The position numbers and the translations under genes were made by a program. Positions 17,301 through 25,668 of a stretch of DNA of 32,230 bases are shown piece after piece (positions within the stretch are counted from its first letter, which is position 1; each line of letters begins with the position of its first letter). Source of the stretch: Glycomyces algeriensis (GTDB lineage Bacteria; Actinomycetota; Actinomycetes; Mycobacteriales; Micromonosporaceae); contig NZ_JAPZVR010000013.1 in NCBI RefSeq assembly GCF_027622855.1, positions 1-32,230 on the forward strand, in the 5' to 3' direction. The notes beneath the pieces were generated by a model that was not told the DNA's origin, ran no database searches, and saw nothing but the letters and a program-made list of their open reading frames with translations.

Positions 17301-17632
17301 GATTCAGTCTTACCCGAGCCAGTGCCCGTTGCGACGACGGTCGGTTCGGGCACTCGCCCGCTACGAGACGACAAACGCTCCCAGGCCTTCGCCTGGTGGA
17401 GGTGCGGAGTGAAACCCGGTGGGTACCAATCGAGGTGACGCTGCCAGCCTTCGGCTGCGGGACGGAAGGGCGCACGGACGCGGAGGAAGGGGCCTTGGAA
17501 CAGGCCGTCGGTCGGGTGAGAGAAGAACTCAGCGAGAGCATCGGCCGTCGCATCCTCGACCAGTCCGAAGGTCGAGGTCAGGTAGGTCAAGACAGTCTTC
17601 TTGAGGCTGGGAGCGACGATCGACGGCTTCAC
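11372..17632 (-). CDS. Giant DEAD/DEAH helicase with DUF1998-type C-terminus (DrmA plus DrmB-like in one chain)
   Basis: At 2086 residues this is far longer than a usual DrmA (roughly 1000-1300). The N-terminal superfamily 2 core shows TGTGSGKT (about residues 102-109), DEFH (224-227) and SAT (258-260). The second RecA lobe has TLELGIDIG (near 990) and QRSGRAGR (about 1022-1029). Several CxxC pairs follow the pattern of zinc ribbons (near 467, 567, 905-935, 1314-1340 and 1440). A cysteine-rich CxxCxCxxxCxxC cluster at about 1594-1610, followed by LLLY, is characteristic of DUF1998, the domain of DrmB and of MrfA/YprA-type helicases. In DISARM, DrmA and DrmB act together in recognising and unwinding incoming DNA. 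One chain could do both jobs here. The GTG start lies 8 bases after the methyltransferase stop, with an AGGAG site overlapping that stop. No frameshift is seen. Domain calls are firm; equivalence to DrmA-DrmB is inferred. Confidence 0.87.
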   Translation of the reverse strand: MKPSIVAPSLKKTVLTYLTSTFGLVEDATADALAEFFSHPTDGLFQGPFLRVRAPFRPAAEGWQRHLDWYPPGFTPHLHQAKAWERLSSRSGRVPEPTVVATGTGSGKTESFLVPVLDHCARHASEPGVKAVIIYPMNALATDQAGRLDEMLADNKELAGVTAGLYVGEQSAKSYRRLLTERSDMRQSPPDLLLTNYKMLDLLLTRAEDAPLWADGNLTYLVIDEFHTFNGAQGTDVAMLLRRLKAASNTDPTPVATSATLGDDEQAREVASAIFGRDFAPGSVIGEDRLSAMEFVKPTNERQLEPSVQEIAALPDPYEHREAIADVCKAILGSANLTPQEAGEKLRSHPLLMAVLDGFASGKLITADKFYDSLTGWMMYPWKQAWDSVAGHDDAVIALERLLALISWARIGNRPLLHVETHFWIRSVSRLLRNVPQTEEEPIAFAWSTSLPESGRWLPAISCRHCGRSGWMVKTKPPRNDELKLNPAEIYVQARVDRKQTRALIAAYNREEHSFDPRARIEDNPPLKLLEGETLADYLPGGTGTAVLVDLDSDESARSERCPACGNENAIRFIGAGLATLSSVVLTEVFQHAVDPESGDQAKALLFNDSVQDAAHRAGFLSARAGNFSLRTHFAAILQNLDNPDLAEAAAAALIGMAENPEALGGVIPADLHPNPGVAKLLSGDDQGSEGTWRFVGQRLALALMLEFGLRSYAGRTLERTGVVATTVDLPEEVRPLLRDALRRSGARQSLIPIEPEDLAWHARGVLDRLQMRGGIWHEWLREWVRNDGSKRWNVWGGREPGMPAFPDGVSAPTFMLDGNRNRTQFDRLETNGETWLTDWTRRVLHLNPIESRKYLRELMRLLADQGVVSRISTGANTVYALTAGRIHLSLLSKEDAARSQVGCDVCSWQRTVHPDEREAWMATPCPRWRCSGTMREATWHDEYYFDRYTAGDVLRLQAAEHTGILSREQREKVEEQFKHASSWDAPNVLTATSTLELGIDIGDLSTVALAGIPPAPASYVQRSGRAGRTTGNALTIAFADRRPRDLAYFTDPDLMINGDIRPPGARLEASAILRRQYTAFLVDKAARGVLSGVKPLPRLAGEVFGQGRWLEGFTEAALVGAPVFGVEFCDLFGDRIGSEVAADLRQWASAGIERDVKTAAERWEAGLARLRGRRDQLRDARKILEAAPETRPDKQRDLRILNAEIRAVGKRLSDIEHGMTAHTALTEGGLLPNYALIDSSVNLEATLTFVRQDSPDAQREYVTELRDYARPASSAITEFAPGNHVYFRGYAHEVKGIDLGGKDAEVIETWNICPSCGSVAKGLEAETRLRCGHCGTDVSDIGNCHDVAVPLTVYAYDRAADIRIDDRDDTRDQRLYNTITTAEVTVPAQSWRSTGGNFGFDYTPEAVVRRVNLGPVPRTESPGDKVHFAGEERTLNPFWVCPECGGTGLDTDPTGKGDPRWNPEADPEKRHHRHWCPNRDNGTQHRKVLLAHELDTEVLRFLLPMRDTEDVQAILSFQAALTAGINKYFRGDTSHLDTVTCTMADAKKPGTDAPPAARVFTVLFDQLRSGTGYLKQLSDPEAMRKVLQEALQFCEACDCGTACHRCLLLYTRERHYPHISRTAAANLLERLLDGWAMEANSGIGDISLNEKADSRLEKRFNEALHEMATHDETFSIAKAAKYERELTFMPTGAPVTRWRMRTQHRDDAVDTLPDYTFTRIDGPPETVLLYLDGFDYHAQPGFNRDRRDQGKIPRTSDDAAKRGALIDAGRRVFAATWQDVERLQGKSGAYEALLGFQAQQAAAQEFGIPVEKLKEEITQNPLSFLFDYLAHPDAEEQRVIARAACAALLVETQMGENRAPIVQFDSGAVEDAVAALARGGDPAPGAGGMGAVRKSPYLNIAVGFAGHDLQTAPVVAEIVFDDDPDVDDRLIKSYREAWRNWLRWSNVLQFLAPDDAFALRAKGMPQLAPPREPVRVDASFHGAALLGDIEGDDMRRLAEELLAGGAPAPQIGEEHIDGFAAELAWPNLLISVFADPVGRIDSSESISEYRKAGWQADTLSNWDREALLQLLTNGTPTEEEPSERR

Positions 17633-17640
17633 ATACGCTC

Positions 17641-20600
17641 CTAGCTCTTCTCACCGGTCAACTTCGCGAGACGCTCACTGAACACCTTGTGCGCGTGGGC
17701 GTACTCACCGAGAGTATCGGCTTCAGCGTTGCCGTTGACACCCTGCGGGTATTCGTCATCCACAGGCATCCCCAGCCGGTTAGCCCGGTAGTAGGCCAAG
17801 CCAGAGGACTCCGGGAATCGGGGGAATCCGGACGGCCCCTCGTCACGATCCCCGGCGAGGTAAGAGGAGAGCTGCTGGAACGGCAACTTCGCATTCACCA
17901 ACCCGTCGAGGCCTTCGGTGTGCGCCTGCTTGTACCCGGCTGCTTTGGTGTCGCCACACAGTTTATTGCCAGCAGAGTCAAACCAGGTTGCTTCCTCGCG
18001 ACCACCAAGAACCACATATCTAGCGGCATAAATGGTCTTCAGTTGCTCGGCGGTTATCCCGAGAATTAGAGCCGAGAGCACGTCGATTTCGATTAGTGCA
18101 GCTCGGCGCTCAAAGTCGGTCCTGAGAGGTGTCTCATAGCCCCATTGCGGCCCGACACTATTTAGTGGAGCAACTCCAGGCCACGGAAACGCCCAATCTT
18201 CCATTGAAATCTCTTCCACATTGCAATATTCCTCCCAGACTGGGGCATAAGATTCCGTCAGACAGTTCAGCCGCAGCGTTCGTAGCTGAAGCGCTGAGGC
18301 AAGAGGATGCGACGGCGGGACGGAAGGAAAATTGCGAGCGCTTCCGGCTTTGAGATGGGAGGTTCCGGTGACTCGCACATAATAATCCAATAGGAGAGAT
18401 GAGCAGAACCCAACTTGTGCAACCGTAGCCAGGTCATCAGGAAGACGCCCAGTATGGACCGCATCGACATGTGCCGGACCTGGTGGAATAAGCGAAACGT
18501 AAAGCGATCGTTCATTCGTGACCTGTATCATTTCACGCCAAGCCATACGCCAAAAATCTGTATACGGACGCTTGGACTCATCCATTAGGAAAGTGTCAAC
18601 GAGGGCCTCAGGAATCTCAGTTCCAGAAGGATCGGCCTTACTTTGCAACCAATCCTCAGCCCGCTCCCGCTCCAGCGCATCGCTCTTTTTCGCTGTCCAT
18701 GACGCATAATCAATCCATCGATCCTGCTTTCTGCGGTAGAGTTCTAGATCGACCGATCTACGGTAGTTCGTTATCGGCCTCTCATTCGGAGGGAGCTTAG
18801 TTATGTCGAATGGCTCCCAATCTTTATTGCTCTTCAACGGCGTACGTGGCGACTTGAAAAACGGCGTTGAGATCGCAAAGTGCGGACCCTGAAGAATTAC
18901 CTCGCTCCATGAATCTACGGCCTTTGCAGCGGGCTTGTCACTAATTTCCGCTGACCGGTCGATGTCGATGAAGTACCCTGCCTTCTTGTCAGCAGATTCA
19001 TGGTACCCGGAAGAAATATCCGCACCGAGATCACCGAATCGGTGTGAAACTTCGGCCAACTTCGCAATCGGCTCGAGCTCGGCCACAGAAACTGGATATA
19101 GAATCTTGGTTTCTTCGATCGGATCGTCCGTCACCCCTGGAAGTTTATTCCACTCCGCCAGTACGGACAGATCAACTTGAATAGCTCGACCCGCGTGCGG
19201 CCTTATATCCCAACCGCCATCGAACTTCAATCCAGGAAGTGGCCCATGGCCGTCGTGATTCATAGATCCAGTTATGACCGAAGCTTCATAAGCCCATGAG
19301 AGATGCGTAAATGAGATTTCCTGCGGAGACGAGTATATGTGAAGCCCATATTCCATGAGATTATGGACTTCGTCAAAGAGCTTTCGCTCATTGACCATGT
19401 GTCCGTGTACCCGCAACCTCCCATAGGCACCCGACCGCAACCTTCCTTCCTTTGCACCGGACAGATGCGTATCGGGATGTATTAGGCCAATAGTCCCCTT
19501 CAACTTTGCATTCGACCAAGTCCGTACCATGAAGCAGCGGTAGAAGTTCGGCTGCGTCCCTGCTAGCAAGTTGTAAGTCGTGACATGTCCGACAAACGCG
19601 CTCAGACCGGCATGGTTTGCAACCTCATTTAGGAAATATGATCGTACTTTTTCTTCGGCAAGCAATGCTTCTTTACGACTTCTCTTCTGCGCATCGTTCC
19701 ACTTGCTCAGCACGTAGTGCGGGTCAGCTTCTGACATAATTCCATCGCTGTCCCAGATTGGCCGATACCACGGCGGATTGCCTACCTGAAGATCAAATCC
19801 GCCATTTCGGAAGACATGTGCATACTGTAGTTCCCAGTGGAAGAAGTGCTGCTCGCGTACAATCCTGTCAAGCTCGGTAATGAAGGCGAACTTCTGATCG
19901 TTCTGTTCTAGGAACAGATAGTGCTGCCAGCCTGTCCAGGCGTCCAGTTGGTCTTCATGGTCGGTGAGCGCGTTCAGGTCAGCGGGCAGCTCCTTACCGA
20001 AGAAATCTCCGGGCAGGGTGTTGCCAACGATGGCCTCGCAGTATTTAAACCACTCGTCCAGATCCCGTAGGTGGCTCGGTCCACCCGGGGCTGGGTTCAC
20101 TTCTTCGGGGCCGATCAGCAACTCTGTCTCGCCTACAGGCCAGAACCACAGCGCACACCAAGTGTCCATGAGCTTCTTGAGACGCCAGTACGGTGAGCCA
20201 TGGCGATGCAGGTCCACGAGGACTTGTTCCTTGTTGATGGCCAAGTTCCCAGAGTGCTCTGCGAGCTCCGGTGCCCCCCAAACATCGATATCGCGGGCAA
20301 TCGCCTCTTCCGACAGCTCCAAGCGCCGCCTCACCAGGCCCCACAAGTACTCCACCTGTCGAGCCAGACGCTGTGCCCGTTCGAGCTGCTTCTTGTTGAG
20401 CTTCTTAGTGAAGCTGTTGCGCCACTTTCCGAGTGCCTTGGCGTCATCCCCGACCAGGGCCTTCGCTTCCTTGTGATCCGCGATCGCGGCCCAGCCCTTG
20501 CTCGGCAGCAGGAAGTGGTGGATGCGGTCCTCCGGCAACTCCCCTGCTGGGATCTCGCTGAGCTTGTCGTGGCGTGGGGTGATGTCGTACCAAAACGGCT

Positions 20601-22806
20601 TGCCCTTGGCCGGGGCAAGTTCCTTGAGGCTGTATGTCTCTCGGCGACCACCGATGAGGGAGTTTCCGTGTCGCAGATGCAAGCCGAACCAAGGGGCCTT
20701 GAGGCCCGGGTACATGACGTTCAGCCACAGCGAGACCTCAGCCAACTCAGTCGCGGTCGCGTTCAGGTCGACTCCGTACGAATTGTGGAGTGCGATGTAG
20801 GCCTTGACCTTGCGCAGTTCCTCTTCCCACTTGTCGGGGTCGACGCGTTTGCCGGTCTCGGACTGTCGCAGCTCCAGGTACTTCGCGGCGACCTGGTTGA
20901 TGGCCTCGTTGAGGAACGCGCCAGACCCGAGCGCGGGTTCCAGGATCTTCCAGTTCAGCAGGTCCTTGGCCGCAACCTGGCCGCCATGTTCCTCAATGAG
21001 CTGGCGGACCGTCAGCTCAACCGTGGTCTGCGTCAGCGACAGCGGAGTGTAAAACGACGCTGAAGTCTCACGGTCGCGCCCCGCAAGGCGGTAGACGAAG
21101 GACCCATCCGGGTAGGTGACCGGGGATCGGTCGCCGGTGTACGGGTCTTCGACGCTGACGAACACGTCTGCCGGGTACTCGTCGACTTCGCTCTCGGGGA
21201 TCAGCCAGGAGCCGTCCTTCGACTGGCCGTTGTTGTCCTTGAGGTCCTTCGCTTGGGCCACTTCGTAAAGCGTCTCGCCGCGAGCGATGCGGCCGGTGTA
21301 AGACATCAGTCCTTCGTAAACCGCGCCGAGCTGGTTGATGCCGAGCTTGGCGTAGGAGATGAACTGGGTCTGGCCGCGGCGTCCGCGCTTTCCACTGAGA
21401 GTGCCGTCGTCGATCATGAGCATCCGGAGCACTCGGTGGAGCGCCTTGTTACGAAGGCGGGTGTCGACCGGCCAGACGTAGTCGTCGTCGCTGGGCTTGA
21501 GGTCGTTGCCGATGAGCGTGATCGAGGCGGGGTCGAAAAGGCGCGACTGGAGCGGTTCGAAGACGATGCGGGCCTTGCCGTCGGAGCCTTCGAAGCGGTA
21601 GCCGTCGTTGACACGGCGGAAAAGCAGGGCGAGCGACTCATACAGGTAGGTGCCTTCGCGCGATTCCTCGCCGAGTTCGCGTTCGACGGTACGGCCGAGG
21701 CGGGCGATCGAGTAGCCGGACTGGTAGTCGGGGCTGTCGGTCGGCAGGATGCGCAGTTCGGGGCGGGCTTCGGCGAAGAGCAGGAAGAGGATCCGATAGA
21801 GGTACCGCAGGCTCTCGGTGGCGAGGCGGTCGGCGAATTCGCGGTCGGTGAAGAAGTCGGTCCAGTCGAATTCCTGCTCGCGAAGGCAGTCGAGGACCTC
21901 CTTCGCGATGATCTCGACCGAGCGGCGCAGGCCCTCTCGGAGGCTCTTCGAGACGCCCTGGGCCTGGGTCCGGGACTGCTTGACCAGGTTGTCGAGTCCG
22001 GTAGCGTCAGGTTCGGCGGCGTCGAGAGGTTCGAGCATTTCTCGAGCGACGAGCGCGGTGGCGAGGCCGGCTTCGGGCTTGTCGTTGCGTTCGAGGACGG
22101 TGCCGATGGAGACGGCGAGGTAGCGGCCTTCACGGAAGGAGTCGATGTCGGCCGTGACGACGACACCGCCGCAGAGCAGCAGCACGTACTTGGGCGCGTT
22201 TCCGTCAATGCCGAAGAGCCAGTCGGCGAGTTTCGCGGCGTCGCGGAAGCCGTCCTGGAGGACTTGGACTTGGCCGAGGTCGGCGGCGTCGCCGGCGAGT
22301 TCGCGGAAGTCGCATTCGACGGCGAAGACCGTCTTCGACTGGTAGGCAAGGGAAATCTCGCGGGTCTCGCCGCAGTTCGTCAGCTCGACGGTCTCAGGTT
22401 CGGGGGTGTAGCCGAGTCCGGCGAGGAGGTCGAGGTGCCAGGCGTGCAGGGCGGCTTTGCGGCGCTCGCCGACGGCGGGCGGGGTGTCCGCGGCGCGCTG
22501 GTCCGCCGCGTCGTTGCGTTCCGAACTGCTGCTTGCTGAACTGCCAGGTTCCGGGCTGTTGCCTTGCGCGCCATCGCCGTTCGCTTCGTCGGTGCGTGCC
22601 TCAGTGGCGTTGACGATCGCGACACGGGCCTTCTGGTACGGGGTGCGCAGGTCGAGGAGGCGCTTGCGCGGCGAGACGCCGTCCGTGCCGCGGTCGGTCT
22701 CGTTCCAGGCCTTCGCGTGGGTCTTGGTGACCTCGCCGGGTAGGAGTTCTTCGAGGTAGTAGTTGGTGAAGTACTCGCCGGCGTTGAGGATCGAGTCGTA
22801 GAGCAT
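17641..22806 (-). CDS. Large N6-adenine DNA methyltransferase, Eco57I/PglX/DrmMI-like
   Basis: The protein has 1721 residues. The SAM-binding motif is EPALGSGAFL (about 623-632), an acidic motif follows at GVDLNA (about 678-683), and the catalytic motif is NPPW (about 1010-1013). This order and NPPY/W type mark a gamma-class N6-adenine methyltransferase related to type IIG enzymes, PglX and DrmMI. The N-terminus (MLYDSILNAGEYFTNYYLEE) is followed by a Ser/Asp/Glu-rich linker (about 70-115). Residues after 1013 should hold the target-recognition part. The ATG has an AAGGA site 6 bases upstream and lies 21 bases after the DrmD-like gene. It most likely marks host DNA so that the helicases spare it. 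The gene's 17.94-19.90 kb part is markedly lower in GC than the rest although the frame is intact. I found no clear nuclease motif in the N-terminal part. Confidence 0.88.
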   Translation of the reverse strand: MLYDSILNAGEYFTNYYLEELLPGEVTKTHAKAWNETDRGTDGVSPRKRLLDLRTPYQKARVAIVNATEARTDEANGDGAQGNSPEPGSSASSSSERNDAADQRAADTPPAVGERRKAALHAWHLDLLAGLGYTPEPETVELTNCGETREISLAYQSKTVFAVECDFRELAGDAADLGQVQVLQDGFRDAAKLADWLFGIDGNAPKYVLLLCGGVVVTADIDSFREGRYLAVSIGTVLERNDKPEAGLATALVAREMLEPLDAAEPDATGLDNLVKQSRTQAQGVSKSLREGLRRSVEIIAKEVLDCLREQEFDWTDFFTDREFADRLATESLRYLYRILFLLFAEARPELRILPTDSPDYQSGYSIARLGRTVERELGEESREGTYLYESLALLFRRVNDGYRFEGSDGKARIVFEPLQSRLFDPASITLIGNDLKPSDDDYVWPVDTRLRNKALHRVLRMLMIDDGTLSGKRGRRGQTQFISYAKLGINQLGAVYEGLMSYTGRIARGETLYEVAQAKDLKDNNGQSKDGSWLIPESEVDEYPADVFVSVEDPYTGDRSPVTYPDGSFVYRLAGRDRETSASFYTPLSLTQTTVELTVRQLIEEHGGQVAAKDLLNWKILEPALGSGAFLNEAINQVAAKYLELRQSETGKRVDPDKWEEELRKVKAYIALHNSYGVDLNATATELAEVSLWLNVMYPGLKAPWFGLHLRHGNSLIGGRRETYSLKELAPAKGKPFWYDITPRHDKLSEIPAGELPEDRIHHFLLPSKGWAAIADHKEAKALVGDDAKALGKWRNSFTKKLNKKQLERAQRLARQVEYLWGLVRRRLELSEEAIARDIDVWGAPELAEHSGNLAINKEQVLVDLHRHGSPYWRLKKLMDTWCALWFWPVGETELLIGPEEVNPAPGGPSHLRDLDEWFKYCEAIVGNTLPGDFFGKELPADLNALTDHEDQLDAWTGWQHYLFLEQNDQKFAFITELDRIVREQHFFHWELQYAHVFRNGGFDLQVGNPPWYRPIWDSDGIMSEADPHYVLSKWNDAQKRSRKEALLAEEKVRSYFLNEVANHAGLSAFVGHVTTYNLLAGTQPNFYRCFMVRTWSNAKLKGTIGLIHPDTHLSGAKEGRLRSGAYGRLRVHGHMVNERKLFDEVHNLMEYGLHIYSSPQEISFTHLSWAYEASVITGSMNHDGHGPLPGLKFDGGWDIRPHAGRAIQVDLSVLAEWNKLPGVTDDPIEETKILYPVSVAELEPIAKLAEVSHRFGDLGADISSGYHESADKKAGYFIDIDRSAEISDKPAAKAVDSWSEVILQGPHFAISTPFFKSPRTPLKSNKDWEPFDITKLPPNERPITNYRRSVDLELYRRKQDRWIDYASWTAKKSDALERERAEDWLQSKADPSGTEIPEALVDTFLMDESKRPYTDFWRMAWREMIQVTNERSLYVSLIPPGPAHVDAVHTGRLPDDLATVAQVGFCSSLLLDYYVRVTGTSHLKAGSARNFPSVPPSHPLASALQLRTLRLNCLTESYAPVWEEYCNVEEISMEDWAFPWPGVAPLNSVGPQWGYETPLRTDFERRAALIEIDVLSALILGITAEQLKTIYAARYVVLGGREEATWFDSAGNKLCGDTKAAGYKQAHTEGLDGLVNAKLPFQQLSSYLAGDRDEGPSGFPRFPESSGLAYYRANRLGMPVDDEYPQGVNGNAEADTLGEYAHAHKVFSERLAKLTGEKS
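17940..19900 (-). other. Low-GC segment inside the methyltransferase gene (probable exchanged specificity region)
   Basis: Hand counts of 60-base lines give about 45-53% GC across this stretch, compared with 60-67% immediately before 17,940 and after about 19,900. The change is abrupt at both ends. It covers roughly residues 970-1620, beginning just before the NPPW motif and including the region expected to choose the target sequence. Codons such as ATA, unusual for the rest of the window, appear here. The pattern fits recombination from a lower-GC donor. Exact breakpoints are approximate. Confidence 0.75.
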
Positions 22807-22827
22807 GCTGGTTCCTTCGCTGGCGGG

Positions 22828-25668
22828 CTATGCGTTGGGCAGGGAGGCGGCGGGCAGGATTGCGGCGACCACGCGCAGCAGCGGGTCGCCCTTGACGTCG
22901 AGCGCTTGCAGCGTGCCGCGCTGGGCCTTGGCAGTGTCGCGGGCCTTGGCCTGCTCCTGCTCGCGACGCGCGATCAGCGCTTCGAGTCCGGCGAGGACGT
23001 CCGTCTCCCATTGCCGCACTTTGCTCTTGCCCTTCTCGATCTCGTCTGCGAGGGTGGTGCGCCACTCGTCCCGGGCGTTGTCGAGGTGAACACGGGCGAC
23101 CTCGAGCGCTTCGCGCAGACCGGCTTGGAGCAGGTCCAGCTTCCTGGGGTCGGTGGCGCCCGGGCGGTTCTGGAGGCGTTCGTTGACGCCGTGGGTGTGG
23201 AGCATTTCCACCAGGTCGTGGACTTCCAGGTGGCCCTCTTCGTGCTGGGTGACTGCCATCCACTCGACGACCGCGGACTGGCCGAGCCCGTTGGTGTAGA
23301 TGCCCTCGATGCACCAGACCGGGCCGGGCACGTCGGCGTAGATGATCGGAGCGCTGTCGCGGCCCATCGCGAGGATGGCCCGGTCGGTGAGCCATTCGAC
23401 CACAGGGTGGAGGTCGGAGAGGTACGAGAGGTCGGGCCAGGCGGTCGTGCCTTGGTCGCGGGCGCGGTCGAGGCTAGCTTGGGCGCGCTTCTTGTTGTCG
23501 GTCAAGAACATCCGCCGAGTGAGGTCCTGGTCTTTGACGTACCGGGGCGGGAGGATGCGGGTGATGCGCTGGAGCAGGTCCTCGGGCAGTTCGGTGAGGA
23601 TCAGGTCGCCGTCCTCGGTGAGCTCGACCTCGAGCTGCTTCCGGATGACCGGATTGGCAAGGGCTGCTTTGACGAACGCGGCGGTGTCATCGAAGAGGCC
23701 GGGCGGGGTGGCCTTGAGCGGCGGCGGGGTCTGGGCGACCGGGTTGAAGTCGGCGAGCAGGCGCTGGCCGAGGCCGAACGCTGGTGCTGCAGGGGTATCG
23801 ACGGCCGTCTCGGGGTCCTTCTGCTCGGTGAAGATGTCGCGGACGAGGCGGTCCTCTTCGACTCCGGCGTTGTTGTGGCCGAGTTCGGCCTCGACCGATC
23901 CAAGGGTGTTGACTGCGGCAGCTTCCTTGCGCACCAGGGCTTGTGCGACTCGCGATTCGTCCCAGGCCGGGGCGTTCGCGGATCGGAGCATGAACGCGGC
24001 GAACTCCGGGGACCGCTTCTGGCCGTAGCGGTCGATGCGGCCGTTGCGCTGCTCGATCCGGATGAGGCTCCACGGCAGGTCCCAGTGGACGAGCTGGTGG
24101 CATTGACGGTGGAGGTTGACGCCTTCGGAGGCGATGTCGCCGGTGATGAGGACGCGCAGGTTCGAGCCGCCGAGCCCGAAGTCCTCGATGATCGTGGTGG
24201 CCTCTTTGTCGGGGGTGGTGCCGCGCAGAGTGCGGACCTGGCCGGTGTTCGCGTCCTTCGAGAGGCCCTTGTCCATGCCGAAGGCGGTTTGAATCTCGGT
24301 CTTGAGCCAGTCGAGGGTCTGGTGGCGCTCGGAGAAGATGACCACGCGTTCGTCAGAGTTCTTGTCGATGCCGATGGTGCGCAGGTATTCAATGAGGGCC
24401 GCGAGCTTCGCGGGTTCGGCGATCTTCGCGTTCAGGTCCGCGAGGCGCTGCAGGGCCTCGGTCTCTCCGGGCCGGGACTGCTTTTGGCGCTGTTCGATGG
24501 TGTGCGCCAGGGCGTCCGGGGAGGAGAAGAAGGATTTGAGGAGCGTGTAGGCGAAGAGGTGGCTGTCGGCTTTTCGGATCTGTTCGGGCCGCATCCAGGA
24601 GGCTTCGAGTTCAGCGAACACGGCTTCTTCGGCGTCGGTGGCCGCGGCTTCGATGCCACGGGCGGCGCCGCGTTCGGCCCATTGGATGCCTTCTCGGCGT
24701 GAGAGGCCTTGCTTGACTTCGGGGTCCACTTTGGTGCGGCGGATGATGAGATCGGCGACGTCGTCGGGGTCGTAGTTGTCGCGGTCGACGATGCGGGTGG
24801 GGTCGAGCATGTCGATGAGCTCGGCAAAGTCGCGGTCCTTCCCGGGGTGCGGGGTGGCCGAGGCGAAGATGAGCGCTTCAGTGGTGGTCGCGACGAGGCG
24901 GGCGAGGCGGCGACGGAGGTTGCGTCCGCCTGAGCCGCCGATGAGGTTGTGGGATTCGTCGAAGACGACGGCGTCCCAGGAGACCTTCTGGAGGTGGCGC
25001 TCCCAGCGTTCGCTCTTGAGGGTGTCGACGGAGATGATGATTCGCTGGTGGAACTCGAAGGGGTTGCGGCCGGCGGGGAGCTGCTGCTGAACCCGGGCGA
25101 TGCCGTCGGAGTCCATGCGCAGCAATGGGATCGAGAAGCGCGTCCAGAGTTCGCGCTGGAACTGGTCGAGGATCTGCTGCGGGACGACGACGAGGATGCG
25201 GTCCCCGCGGCCGCGGCGGATGAGCTCGGCGAGAAGCAGACCGATCTCGAGCGTTTTGCCGAGGCCGACGACATCGGCGATGAGCAGGCGCGGGCGCAGG
25301 TTCGACAGGGCCATCTGCGCGGGGCGCTGCTGGTAGTCGAGCGGGTCGAGCAGGAAGCGGTCGGTGAGCGCGAGGCCTTGTTCGGAGCGGGGCAGGGCGG
25401 CGCGGCGCATCACGGCTTCGAGGTAGAGGCGGGCGTTCGTGTAGTGCGAGGAGTCGTCGTCGGTGAAGTGTGTGTCTTCGGGGCGCAGGACCGTGACGGG
25501 GTCGAGTTCAGTGAGGAACACGGCGCGTTCGTCCTGGACGAGGGCGCTCGCGCCGGTGCAGGTGAGGGCGAGGCCGTCGTGCTCGGTCTCCTCGACGTTG
25601 GTGACCAGCCAGTCTTCGTCACGAACCCGCACATGGGAACCGGCGGCGAATGTCTGGTGAGTGCTCAC
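22828..25668 (-). CDS. drmD: SNF2-type superfamily 2 helicase, DISARM DrmD-like
   Basis: This 946-residue protein begins with a small beta-rich domain (GSHVRVRDEDWLVTNVEETEH, about residues 10-30) as in DrmD. The helicase core has a Walker A VVGLGKT (about 133-139), DESH (about 237-240), SAT near 270, GDIASEGVNLH (about 510-520) and QRNGRIDRYGQ (about 540-550), typical of SNF2/RapA-like ATPases. These usually translocate on double-stranded DNA. The C-terminal third ends in a helical, partly coiled-coil-like stretch. In class 1 DISARM, DrmD stands next to the PglX-type methylase DrmMI, just as it does here. The GTG start overlaps the kinase stop by 4 bases (GTGA), which implies coupled translation and ties the kinase to the system. 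The DrmD identification rests on domain order, the N-terminus and position. Confidence 0.87.
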   Translation of the reverse strand: MSTHQTFAAGSHVRVRDEDWLVTNVEETEHDGLALTCTGASALVQDERAVFLTELDPVTVLRPEDTHFTDDDSSHYTNARLYLEAVMRRAALPRSEQGLALTDRFLLDPLDYQQRPAQMALSNLRPRLLIADVVGLGKTLEIGLLLAELIRRGRGDRILVVVPQQILDQFQRELWTRFSIPLLRMDSDGIARVQQQLPAGRNPFEFHQRIIISVDTLKSERWERHLQKVSWDAVVFDESHNLIGGSGGRNLRRRLARLVATTTEALIFASATPHPGKDRDFAELIDMLDPTRIVDRDNYDPDDVADLIIRRTKVDPEVKQGLSRREGIQWAERGAARGIEAAATDAEEAVFAELEASWMRPEQIRKADSHLFAYTLLKSFFSSPDALAHTIEQRQKQSRPGETEALQRLADLNAKIAEPAKLAALIEYLRTIGIDKNSDERVVIFSERHQTLDWLKTEIQTAFGMDKGLSKDANTGQVRTLRGTTPDKEATTIIEDFGLGGSNLRVLITGDIASEGVNLHRQCHQLVHWDLPWSLIRIEQRNGRIDRYGQKRSPEFAAFMLRSANAPAWDESRVAQALVRKEAAAVNTLGSVEAELGHNNAGVEEDRLVRDIFTEQKDPETAVDTPAAPAFGLGQRLLADFNPVAQTPPPLKATPPGLFDDTAAFVKAALANPVIRKQLEVELTEDGDLILTELPEDLLQRITRILPPRYVKDQDLTRRMFLTDNKKRAQASLDRARDQGTTAWPDLSYLSDLHPVVEWLTDRAILAMGRDSAPIIYADVPGPVWCIEGIYTNGLGQSAVVEWMAVTQHEEGHLEVHDLVEMLHTHGVNERLQNRPGATDPRKLDLLQAGLREALEVARVHLDNARDEWRTTLADEIEKGKSKVRQWETDVLAGLEALIARREQEQAKARDTAKAQRGTLQALDVKGDPLLRVVAAILPAASLPNA

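Noticed and set aside
22906..24702. Plus-strand frame of almost 600 codons opposite the DrmD-like gene
   Set aside because: It mirrors the codon pattern of the helicase on the other strand and shows no domain, ribosome binding site or operon context.
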